DNA from: Planotetraspora sp. A-T 1434
GTDB taxonomy: Bacteria > Actinomycetota > Actinomycetes > Streptosporangiales > Streptosporangiaceae
Direction of reading: 5' to 3'
Assembly (NCBI RefSeq): GCF_025420585.1
Contig: NZ_JAOEGB010000007.1
Span: 124,001 to 188,000 of the forward strand
Length of the DNA stretch: 64,000 bases
The notes under the pieces were generated by a model. The model did not search any database and was not told the DNA's origin. It worked only from the letters and a program-made list of their open reading frames with translations. This document shows, piece after piece, positions 53,624 through 61,211 of this stretch. Position 1 is the first letter of the stretch, and each line of letters starts with the position of its first letter. Position numbers and translations under genes: made by a program.

Positions 53624-54724
53624 GTGAACAAGAAGTGGCTGCAGATCGCCCTCTCCACGGCGTCTCTCGCGCTGGCGGTCGCGCTCGTGGTCTATCTGCC
53701 GCAGATCGTGCACGCGCTGACCGGGGCCAAGGTGAGCTGGCATGAGATCGGCCGCGAGTTCGGCAGGCTGAGCTGGCAGACGATCGTCCTCATGACAGCG
53801 TTGTGGCTGGCCAGTCTCTGGGCGTACACCTTCGTGATGACCTCGGCGTTGCCCGGCCTCACCCACCTCCAGGCGCTGACGCTCAACGCCGCCGGGAGCG
53901 CGGTCAGCAACCTGCTGCCGTTCGGCGGAGCGGCCGGCGTCGCCGTGACGTTCGGCATGACCCGCGGCTGGGGCTTCGCCAACCGCCCGATCGTCGTCTA
54001 CACCCTGGTCACCGGCATCTGGAACTCCCTGTTCCGGTTCATCCTGCCCGCCGTGGGCATCCTCGGCCTGCTCGTGGCGGGCAAGGCCACCAATCCCACG
54101 GTGGCCAAGGCCGGATGGGCCGGAGCCGTCTCGATCCTGGCGCTGGTCGCCGTCGTGGCCGCCGCGCTCTACTGGGACCGCGCCGCGGGCGCCCTGGGCC
54201 GGGCCCTCGACGGTCTCGTACGGCTCGCGCCCCGCAGGTTCCGGCCCGCCGAGCACGCCGCCTCGGCGGCCATCGAACGGCTCCGCCGGGACACCGCGGA
54301 GATCATCCACAGGAAGTGGCTCGGCCTCTCGCTCGGCATGATCAGCTTCCTCGCCCTCCAGTGCCTCATCATGGCCGCCTGTCTCGTGGCCACCGGCTCC
54401 TATCCCGGCCCGGCCGAGACGGTCGCCGTCTTCGCGCTGAGCCGGGTGCTGACCACGGCCCTCGTCACGCCGAGCGGCGCGGGGATCATGGAGGGCGGGG
54501 TGGCCGCCCTGCTGATCGGCGCGTTCGGGCAGCACGCGAGCGGGGCGACCGCGGCCGCCATCCTCTTCGGCTTCTGGACGTACACGATCGAGATCCCCTG
54601 GGGCGGGCTGGCGCTGGGCGGGTGGGCGCTGCTCCGCAGGCGCGACGGCCGGGCCGCCCAGGCCAGGTCCGAGTCCGAGGCCGCGCTCGCCGTTTCTCCC
54701 GACCCGGGCCACGTGATCACCTAG
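53624..54724 (+). CDS. Lysylphosphatidylglycerol synthase-like flippase-fold membrane protein
   Basis: 366 residues from GTG 53624. About eight hydrophobic segments (LQIALSTASLALAVALVVYLPQIV, TIVLMTALWLASLWAYTFVM) with LTLNAAGSAVSNLLPFGGAAGVAVTFGM and LVTPSGAGIMEGGVAALLIGA, the two re-entrant P-S-G/PFGGAAG loops of the LPG_synthase_TM family. No GNAT-like synthase domain follows. It probably moves a lipid or lipid-linked sugar; the substrate is unknown. Confidence 0.85.
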   Translation: MNKKWLQIALSTASLALAVALVVYLPQIVHALTGAKVSWHEIGREFGRLSWQTIVLMTALWLASLWAYTFVMTSALPGLTHLQALTLNAAGSAVSNLLPFGGAAGVAVTFGMTRGWGFANRPIVVYTLVTGIWNSLFRFILPAVGILGLLVAGKATNPTVAKAGWAGAVSILALVAVVAAALYWDRAAGALGRALDGLVRLAPRRFRPAEHAASAAIERLRRDTAEIIHRKWLGLSLGMISFLALQCLIMAACLVATGSYPGPAETVAVFALSRVLTTALVTPSGAGIMEGGVAALLIGAFGQHASGATAAAILFGFWTYTIEIPWGGLALGGWALLRRRDGRAAQARSESEAALAVSPDPGHVIT

Positions 54725-54808
54725 GATCACAGTCTGGGAGAGTGAGGGTGTCGGCGTTGGCAAAGACCTTGTGCCCGCTTCGCGGGCGCGCATACCGTTG
54801 CGGCTGAC

Positions 54809-54988
54809 ATGGAGCGGCAAGCAGGAGCGGGCGAGCACGGCGCGCGGCGATCGCCCGGCGGCGACCACATGCGCATGACGACACGCACGACCACGGGCAT
54901 GACCACGAGCACGATCACAGGCGTGAGCACGGGCATGAGCACGGGCATGAGCACGGGCACGGCGCGGCGGCGGATGAGCGTCCGATGA
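54809..54988 (+). other. Histidine-codon repeat upstream of the BTAD regulator
   Basis: In the frame of the regulator the 177 bp before its ATG read as H-D-H-G-H-D-H-E-H repeats (about 20 His codons), but no ATG, GTG or TTG precedes them after the stop at 54805. A different frame has ATG 54809 and ends at 54988, overlapping the regulator start as ATGA. Either a decayed His-rich extension, or a repeat that is not translated. Confidence 0.45.
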
Positions 54989-57900
54989 GCCCTGTGCCGA
55001 CCAGTTCAGGGCCCGCCAGTTCAGGGCCCGCCACGAGTGGCGTGGCGTTCCGGGTCCTCGGCCCGGTCGAGGCGTACGACGGCGCCGGGGAGCTCGATCT
55101 CGGCGGCCTGCGGCAGCGTGCGGTGCTGGCCCGCCTGCTCGTGGCGCGCGGCCAGGTCGTCCCCGTGGACACCCTGTTATTCGACCTGTGGGACGACGAC
55201 GCGGCCAAGGGCGCGCAGTCGGGGCTCCAGGTCTACATCTCCCGGCTGCGCCGGGTCCTCGAGCCCAACCGGCCACGCGGGGGGCCGAACCGGCTGCTCG
55301 TGACGGTGGCGTCCGGCTACGCCCTGCGGGCCGCGCCCGAGCAGGTGGACGCCCTGCGCTTCGAGGCGACCGTCCGGTCGGCCGGAGAGCGGCTGGACGA
55401 CAACCCCCAGGCCGCGCGGGCGAGGCTCGAATCGGCGCTCGGTCTCTGGCAGGGCACGCCGTACTCCGACTTCGCGGACCAGCCGTGGGCAGAGGCCGAG
55501 GTCGCGCGGCTGAGCGAGCTGCGGCTGGTCGCCCGTGAGCGGCACGCCGACGCGGGTCTGCGGATGGGCCTGCACGCCGAGACCGTGCCCGACCTGGAGG
55601 CGCTGACCACCCAGCACGCGCTGCGGGAGGAGGGCTGGCGGCTGCTCGCGCTGGGCCTCTACCGCTGCGGACGGCAGGGCGACGCGCTGGCCGCGCTCCG
55701 CAAGGCCCGCACGATCCTGGACGACGAGCTGGGCATCGACCCCGGGCCCGCGCTGCGGAAGCTGGAGTCCGACATCCTGTCCCAGGATCCCGGGCTCGAC
55801 CTCGTCCTCCCGGCCGCCCGGCGCGCCGTGGAGATCACGGCGACGTGGCCGCCCCGGCCGGTCGAGACGGGAGCGTTGCCGCCCCTGGAGCCCGAGCCGT
55901 TCGTGGGGCGCGACGCCGAGCTGACCACGCTGGCGGCCGCCGCGCCGCGCGCGCAGGCGGGCCGTTTCACGGTCGCCGTGATCGGCGGAGACCCGGGCGC
56001 GGGCAAGACCACGCTGGTGCGGCAGCTGTCCGGCCGGCTCGAAACCGAGGGATGGGTGGCGGCGGCAGGCGGCTGCCCGGACAGCAGCGCGACGCCGCCG
56101 GGCTGGGCGTGGGTCGAGGTGCTGCGGACGCTCATCGCGAGGAGGGGCGCGGGCGAGTACGCCGCGCTGCTGGCCCCGCTGCTCGACGACGCCGCGCCGG
56201 ACGCCGGAGACGACGAGGCGTCGGGCGGCTTCCGGCTGCACCGGGCCGTCGGCGGCTACCTGTCGGCCGTCGCCCGCGAGGCCCCGCTGCTGATCCTCCT
56301 CGAGGACCTGCACTGGGCCGACGACCAGACGCTCGCCCTGCTCCGCGCGCTGCCCAGCCTGCTCGCCGCCAGCCGGGTGCTGATGGTCGTCACCTGCCGC
56401 GACGGCGAGCTGAACGACCAGCAGCAGGACGTGCTGGCCGCGCTCGCCCGGCTCCAGCCGGTGCGGGTGGGCCTCGACGGGCTCGACGACGCGTCGGTGG
56501 CCGAGCTGGTCCGCGCGACCTGCGTGCGCGACGTGGACGACGAGGTCGTCAGCACGATCGTCGAGCGGGCCGGGGGCAACCCGTTCTTCATCAAGGAGAC
56601 CGTCCGCCTGTTCGAGGCCGAGGCGGACATCTCGGAGGTGCCCTCCGGGGTCCGCGACGTCCTGCGGCGGCGGATCGCCCGGCTGCCCGAGCGGGCCCAG
56701 CAGGTGCTCCTGCAGGCCGCGGTGATCGGCCGCGACGTGGACGTGGACGTTCTCGTGGACGTGTCCGGCGACGAGGACGCCGTGGTGGACGCGGTGGAGG
56801 CGGCGCTGCTGGCCGGGCTCGTGACGGAGCCGGGCCCCGGGCTGCTCCGGTTCGACCACGACCTCGTCAGGGACACGATCTACTCCGACGCCTCCCGGCT
56901 GCGCAGGTCGCGCCTGCACGGGGCGGTGGCCTCGGTGATCGAGCGGCGCGCCCCGGGCGACGTGGCCGCGCTGGCCCACCACTACGACGCGGCCGGGACG
57001 GTGGAGACGGCGGCGAAAGCCGTACGGTATGCGGGGCTGGCGGCCGAGCAGGCCGAGCGGCGGTTCGCGCACCGGGAGGCGGCCTCACTGTGGCAGCAGG
57101 CCATCGCGGCCTTCGACCGCGCCCACGCCGGTGGCGGCGGCGTGAAGGACCGGCTGGAGCTACAGCTCCGCCTCATCCGCGCGCTAGCCCTGTGCGGTGA
57201 CATGACCGCCGCCCGCGCGCACCGGCGCGACGCCATGGACGTGGCCCTGCCGCTGGGCGACCTGGAGCTCACCGCGCGGGTCGCCGCTGCCCTGGCGGTC
57301 CCGCACAAGGGCATCGCCCGCGACTTCACGCGTACGGCGTGGGAGATCGTCGACGTGACCGAGAAGGCCCTCGTCGAGTTGCCGGCGGGCGAGCAGTCGC
57401 TGCGGGCGAGCCTGCTGGCCACGCTCGCGCTGGAGCTGGAGGGGTCCGCCACGCAGCGCGGTTACCAGGCGTCCCTGGAGGCCGAGGAGCTGGCCCGGTC
57501 GAGCGGAGACCCCGCCCTGCTGGCGATGGCGCTCAGCGGGCGGCTCCGCCAGTCGTACACGCTCACGCAGGTGGACGAGCGCGAGACCATCGGCCGCGAA
57601 CTGCTGGGGGTCGGCGCGGAGTCGGGGCAGATCGCGGTGCAGACGCTCGCCCATCTGGTGCTGCTGGAGTGCGCGGCGGCCCGGGGCGACTTCGCCGAGG
57701 CCGACGAGCATCTCGCACAGGCCGAGCGGCTCGGCCGGCAGTACGACCTGCCCGCCCCCGCCGCCGTGGGGGCCTGGTACGCCGGGCAGCGGCTGATGAT
57801 CACCGGTGATTACGCGGGGGCCGAGCACGCCTACCGGAACGCGGCCAGGCTGACCGCCAGGGCCGGGATGCTGGAGGGCCGGCAGGACCTGCCGCTGATC

Positions 57901-58371
57901 GCCACGTTCTGCCTGCATCTGGTGGACGGCCGCGCGGCCGAGATGGTTGAGCCGCTCGGAGAGGCGCACCAGCGCGGGGCCAAGTGGACGCTGGACCCCT
58001 ACGCCGTCGCGCTGGCCTCCGCCGGCCACGACAGGGACGCGCGGGTGATCGCCACCACGCGGGAGCCGGTGCGGACGGACTTCCTCTACGAGCTGGGCCT
58101 GATCTGGCGGGCGCTGGCCGGCATGCTGCTCGACGACACCGACCGGATGCGGGAGGCGTACGAGAAGCTCGCGCCCTTCCACGACCGGATCGGCGGCGCG
58201 GGCACGGGCGTGGTCGCCCTCTGGCCGGTGGCCAAGACGCTCGGCGATCTCGCCGTACGGCTCGGCCTGCCCGCCCGCGACCACTACGACAAGGCGCTGG
58301 CCGTGGCCGAACGGGTGGGCGTGCCGCGCTGGGTCGAGGACGCCCGCCAGGCCCTCAGCGGGCACGGGTAA
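54985..58371 (+). CDS. BTAD-type transcriptional regulator with AAA ATPase and TPR region
   Basis: 1128 residues. Residues ~20-110: winged-helix DNA-binding domain (FRVLGPVEAYDGAGELDLGGLRQRAVLARLLVARG). Residues ~115-260: BTAD, with EGWRLLALGLYRCGRQGDALAALRKAR. From ~330: AAA_16 with P-loop GGDPGAGKTTLVRQLSG (K341) and LLILLEDLHWADDQTLALLR (Walker B). C-terminal third: TPR-like helices. This is the AfsR/SARP-large regulator architecture, usually controlling secondary metabolism or development. It contains a TTA leucine codon at 55177-55179, suggesting bldA control. Confidence 0.92.
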   Translation: MSPVPTSSGPASSGPATSGVAFRVLGPVEAYDGAGELDLGGLRQRAVLARLLVARGQVVPVDTLLFDLWDDDAAKGAQSGLQVYISRLRRVLEPNRPRGGPNRLLVTVASGYALRAAPEQVDALRFEATVRSAGERLDDNPQAARARLESALGLWQGTPYSDFADQPWAEAEVARLSELRLVARERHADAGLRMGLHAETVPDLEALTTQHALREEGWRLLALGLYRCGRQGDALAALRKARTILDDELGIDPGPALRKLESDILSQDPGLDLVLPAARRAVEITATWPPRPVETGALPPLEPEPFVGRDAELTTLAAAAPRAQAGRFTVAVIGGDPGAGKTTLVRQLSGRLETEGWVAAAGGCPDSSATPPGWAWVEVLRTLIARRGAGEYAALLAPLLDDAAPDAGDDEASGGFRLHRAVGGYLSAVAREAPLLILLEDLHWADDQTLALLRALPSLLAASRVLMVVTCRDGELNDQQQDVLAALARLQPVRVGLDGLDDASVAELVRATCVRDVDDEVVSTIVERAGGNPFFIKETVRLFEAEADISEVPSGVRDVLRRRIARLPERAQQVLLQAAVIGRDVDVDVLVDVSGDEDAVVDAVEAALLAGLVTEPGPGLLRFDHDLVRDTIYSDASRLRRSRLHGAVASVIERRAPGDVAALAHHYDAAGTVETAAKAVRYAGLAAEQAERRFAHREAASLWQQAIAAFDRAHAGGGGVKDRLELQLRLIRALALCGDMTAARAHRRDAMDVALPLGDLELTARVAAALAVPHKGIARDFTRTAWEIVDVTEKALVELPAGEQSLRASLLATLALELEGSATQRGYQASLEAEELARSSGDPALLAMALSGRLRQSYTLTQVDERETIGRELLGVGAESGQIAVQTLAHLVLLECAAARGDFAEADEHLAQAERLGRQYDLPAPAAVGAWYAGQRLMITGDYAGAEHAYRNAARLTARAGMLEGRQDLPLIATFCLHLVDGRAAEMVEPLGEAHQRGAKWTLDPYAVALASAGHDRDARVIATTREPVRTDFLYELGLIWRALAGMLLDDTDRMREAYEKLAPFHDRIGGAGTGVVALWPVAKTLGDLAVRLGLPARDHYDKALAVAERVGVPRWVEDARQALSGHG

Positions 58372-58392
58372 CCGACGAACGGACGGCAAGGG

Positions 58393-58411
58393 CAAGGTAA
58401 GGCTGGCCTTA
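58393..58411. promoter_or_regulatory. Candidate iron-regulator (IdeR/DmdR) box
   Basis: CAAGGTAAGGCTGGCCTTA matches TWAGGTWAGSCTWACCTWA at 16 of 19 positions. It lies 56 bp before the DedA start. A further short AATGGCCTAATTTAGG stretch follows. Confidence 0.5.
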
Positions 58412-58467
58412 GGAATGGCCTAATTTAGGAACGTCCTAGGAACAGCTCAGGAACTCTGTGACCGGCG

Positions 58468-58977
58468 GTGACACAGGTGCGGATACCCGACCCCACGTCC
58501 GCCTCGATCCTCGGCCTGCCGCTGTGGCTCGTGGTCGCGATCGGAGCGGTGGCGCTGTTCGGCGCGTTCCAGGTCTACTACTGGGTCGGCCGCAAGCTTG
58601 GCGAGGCGCTCTACCGGTCGCGGGTCGGCAGGAGGCTCGGGCGGCAGCGGATCGTCCAGGTCGAGAACGTCGTGCGCAGGTGGGGCTCACTCGCCGTGTA
58701 CGGCTGCTTCTGGGTGCCGGGCCTGCGGCACACGCTGCCCTGGGTCGCCGGGGCGCTGCGGGTCGACTACCGGTGGTATCTCGTGGCCAGCGCCCTCGGC
58801 TGCCTGACGTGGGTGCCGATCACGGCGTTCGGGCTCTACTCCCTTCTGTGGGCCTGGGCCGGGCTCGCCCTGCGGTCGCCCGCGCTGGCCGTGGCGGTCC
58901 TCGCGGTCATCGCCGCGGCGGTCGCGGGCTGCCTCGTGTGGCGGCGAAGGGGCCGGAAGGCGCCCGCGGCCTCCTGA
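58468..58977 (+). CDS. DedA-family membrane protein
   Basis: 169 residues from GTG 58468. Four hydrophobic segments (LPLWLVVAIGAVALFGAFQVYYWVG, LAVYGCFWVPGLRHTLPWVAGALRV, YLVASALGCLTWVPITAFGLYSL, LAVAVLAVIAAAVAGCLVW). The FWVPGLRHTLPWVAG stretch stands where DedA proteins have the GRFxPxxR motif. Such proteins act in undecaprenyl-phosphate or lipid transport. The upstream iron-box-like sequence is unusual for the family. Confidence 0.78.
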   Translation: MTQVRIPDPTSASILGLPLWLVVAIGAVALFGAFQVYYWVGRKLGEALYRSRVGRRLGRQRIVQVENVVRRWGSLAVYGCFWVPGLRHTLPWVAGALRVDYRWYLVASALGCLTWVPITAFGLYSLLWAWAGLALRSPALAVAVLAVIAAAVAGCLVWRRRGRKAPAAS

Positions 58978-59004
58978 CCGTCCGGGCCATGCGATCATGT
59001 CGGG

Positions 59005-59865
59005 ATGCGTATCGGGCTACTCGGCGTGCTGGCGGCGGCCTTCCTCACCCCTTCCCTGGTCGGCACGACGGCGGCCGCGGCGGACGCTCCTCCGGTCACC
59101 GCCCGCGAGGCCTACCTGGTGGACGCCACGGCGGGAACGATCCAGTTCGCCAAGCGGGACACGCGACGCGTGCCGGTCGCGAGCCTCACCAAGGTCATGA
59201 CCGCTTACGTCGTGCGGAAGCAGGCCAGGCTGGACGACGTCATCACGATCACCAAGGCGGACGTACGGCACGCCGCCACGAGCGGGGCGACCCAGGCCGG
59301 CCTGCGGGCGGGCGAGCGGCTGACGGTCCGCGACCTGCTCTACGGGCTCATGCTCCCCTCCGGGGCCGACGCCGCCCACGCGCTGGCCGAGCGGTACGGC
59401 CCGGGCACGCCGAGGTTCGTGGCCAAGATGAACGCGGCGGCCCGGTCCCTCGGGCTGGCCGACACGCGTTACGCCAACCCCGACGGCATGCCGTCCAGCG
59501 CGTACTCGACGGCGCGCGACCAGGCGGCTCTGGCCGGGCTGGCGCTGAAGGACCCGGTCATCGCGACGATCGCGAAGAGCCGTGAGCAGGTCCTGAGGAA
59601 GACGGGCCTTCATCGGGCGCACGTCTGGCACAACACCAACAAACTGCTGGGCGACGACGGCACCCTCGGGCTGAAGACGGGATACACGCAGAAGGCCGGA
59701 TACTGTCTCACCTTCGCGGCGGTGCGGAACGGCCACACGTTCATCGGCGTCGTGCTGGGCGACGTGAGCGACGCCGGCCGCTTCGCGACCGCCCGCAAGC
59801 TCCTGCGCTGGGCGGGCGACGAGATGTCCGGCGACGACGACACGGCCGACAACCCCGCGGCGTGA
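59005..59865 (+). CDS. D-alanyl-D-alanine carboxypeptidase (S11)
   Basis: 286 residues with a Sec signal peptide (LLGVLAAAFLTPSLVGTTAAAADA). Active-site motif ASLTKVM (S60-x-x-K63) and KTG in LGLKTGYTQKAGYCLTFAA are conserved. The SxN position reads S-G-A (LLPSGADAAHALAERYG) rather than S-G-N, which is odd for a penicillin-binding peptidase. It trims the terminal D-Ala of peptidoglycan stem peptides outside the membrane. Its stop is inside a repeated GCGGCGTGATCATGC sequence. Confidence 0.88.
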   Translation: MRIGLLGVLAAAFLTPSLVGTTAAAADAPPVTAREAYLVDATAGTIQFAKRDTRRVPVASLTKVMTAYVVRKQARLDDVITITKADVRHAATSGATQAGLRAGERLTVRDLLYGLMLPSGADAAHALAERYGPGTPRFVAKMNAAARSLGLADTRYANPDGMPSSAYSTARDQAALAGLALKDPVIATIAKSREQVLRKTGLHRAHVWHNTNKLLGDDGTLGLKTGYTQKAGYCLTFAAVRNGHTFIGVVLGDVSDAGRFATARKLLRWAGDEMSGDDDTADNPAA

Positions 59866-60069
59866 TCATGCGCATGTTCCCGCATGCACCGTCCCACCTG
59901 GCGCTTCCCGCGGCGTGATCATGCATGACGCGGGTACGCCCACCGGGCGGACACTGCATGATCACCGACAGTGTCGGCGCTGATCAGACCACGTGCGGCG
60001 GAATTCACGCATGATCACGATCCGGGAAAGTCCACATCCCCGCCCTTCCCGGGAAACCGTGCATGATCA
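59863..60069. repeat. Five-fold TGATCATGC/GCATGATCA array
   Basis: TGATCATGC at 59863 and 59916, and its reverse complement GCATGATCA at 59956, 60009 and 60061. The spacing is about 40-53 bp. Located between the carboxypeptidase and the convergent SpoU gene. Confidence 0.8.
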
Positions 60070-60090
60070 CGGCGACGGGGGGATGGGTCT

Positions 60091-60915
60091 CTAGGCGCGC
60101 GTCAGGCCGTGGCAGGCGATGGCGGCGGCGGCCACGACGTTGAGGGAGTCGACGCCCAGGTCCATGGCGGCGCGGCTCATCGGGATGCAGACCGGATGGT
60201 CGGCCTCGTGCAGCCAGTGGGAGGACAGGCCGTCACCCTCCGAGCCGAGCATCAGCGCGACCCGGTCCGCGAGCGGGACCTCGTCCAGCGGCACGGCCGA
60301 CTGGTCCGGCGTGAGGGCGAGGAGCTGGAACCCCGCCTCGCGGATCTCGGCCAGGCCGCCGTGCCAGTCCGGCATGCGTGCGTACGGGATGGCGAACACC
60401 GCGCCCATGGAGACCTTCACGGACCTCCGGTAGAGGGGGTCGGCGCAGCGTGGCGACAGGATCACGGCATCGACGCCCAGCGCCGCCGCGCAGCGGAAGA
60501 TCGCCCCGACGTTCCCATGGTCGACGAGGTCCTCCAGCACGACGATGCGGCGGGGCTGCCGGGCGCCGGGCAGGGCGCCGGACAGGAGGCCGGAGACCGG
60601 CGGCAGCGGGAGCCGTTCCATCGAGGCGAGCGCGCCCCGGTGCACCTGGAAGCCGGTGATCCCCTCCATGACCTCGTCGGAGACCACGTAGACGGTGACG
60701 CCCCCGATCACGTCGGCGAGCTGGTCCAGCCACTTGGCGGTCGTCAGCACCGACCGGACCGGGTGCCCGGCCGAGACGGCACGCCGGATGACCTTCTCCC
60801 CCTCAGCCACGAAAAGCCCGCGCTCGCCCTCAAGGCTCTTGCGCAGGTCCACGTCGCGCAGGCGCACGTAGTCCGCGAGGCGGGGATCGGCGGCGTCTTC
60901 GACTCCGATGACCAC
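60091..60915 (-). CDS. SpoU/TrmH-family RNA 2'-O-methyltransferase
   Basis: 274 residues from GTG 60915; ATG 60942 would add nine. RGLFVAEGEKVIRRAV in the N-terminal substrate domain; IVVLEDLVDHGNVGAIFRCAAALGVDAVILSPRCADP (SPOUT knot, motif 1), VALMLGSEGDGLSSHWL (motif 2) and VCIPMSRAAMDLGVDSLNVVAAAAIACH (motif 3). Members methylate rRNA or tRNA ribose, some giving antibiotic resistance. Target unknown. Stands alone. Confidence 0.9.
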   Translation of the reverse strand: MVIGVEDAADPRLADYVRLRDVDLRKSLEGERGLFVAEGEKVIRRAVSAGHPVRSVLTTAKWLDQLADVIGGVTVYVVSDEVMEGITGFQVHRGALASMERLPLPPVSGLLSGALPGARQPRRIVVLEDLVDHGNVGAIFRCAAALGVDAVILSPRCADPLYRRSVKVSMGAVFAIPYARMPDWHGGLAEIREAGFQLLALTPDQSAVPLDEVPLADRVALMLGSEGDGLSSHWLHEADHPVCIPMSRAAMDLGVDSLNVVAAAAIACHGLTRA

Positions 60916-61211
60916 CCGCCAAGGGTACGGCCTGCGCGGCATGCGCCCCGATCCGGCGACCGGCGGAGCCTACCGGCCCCGGCGAGCACCCCCGGGTCGG
61001 TCGTGACGACGATCGGCTTGGTCAAGACATATCGCAACAGGCATCACAGCTTGCGCAGATTTCATAGCCTTTGGTAATCACAGCACCAAAACCAGCGTTT
61101 TGCCGCCGTTCGCCTTGCCAGTATCGTTCCGTAAGCATTACGCAGAAACTCCCCATATGGTCCCGCAGAGGCGCGCACTGTCGGGGGCCACTCGACACCG
61201 AAGAGGACACC
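60916..61211. other. Divergent intergenic region (296 bp)
   Basis: Between the SpoU gene and the VWA gene. The part at 61015-61150 is AT-rich compared with its surroundings (ACATATCGCAACAGG, TTTCATAGCCTTTGGTAA) and presumably contains the promoter of the VWA gene. No clear operator was seen. Confidence 0.45.

Noticed and set aside
54756-54796. Sigma-70-like promoter before the BTAD regulator
   Set aside because: TTGGCA and CATACC are about 30 bp apart, not the 16-18 bp expected.
51464-55276. A 1270-codon open frame on the minus strand
   Set aside because: Only the last 362 codons (from 52552) look like a GT4. The rest is antisense to the PIG-L and flippase-like genes and has the composition typical of antisense frames in high-GC DNA.
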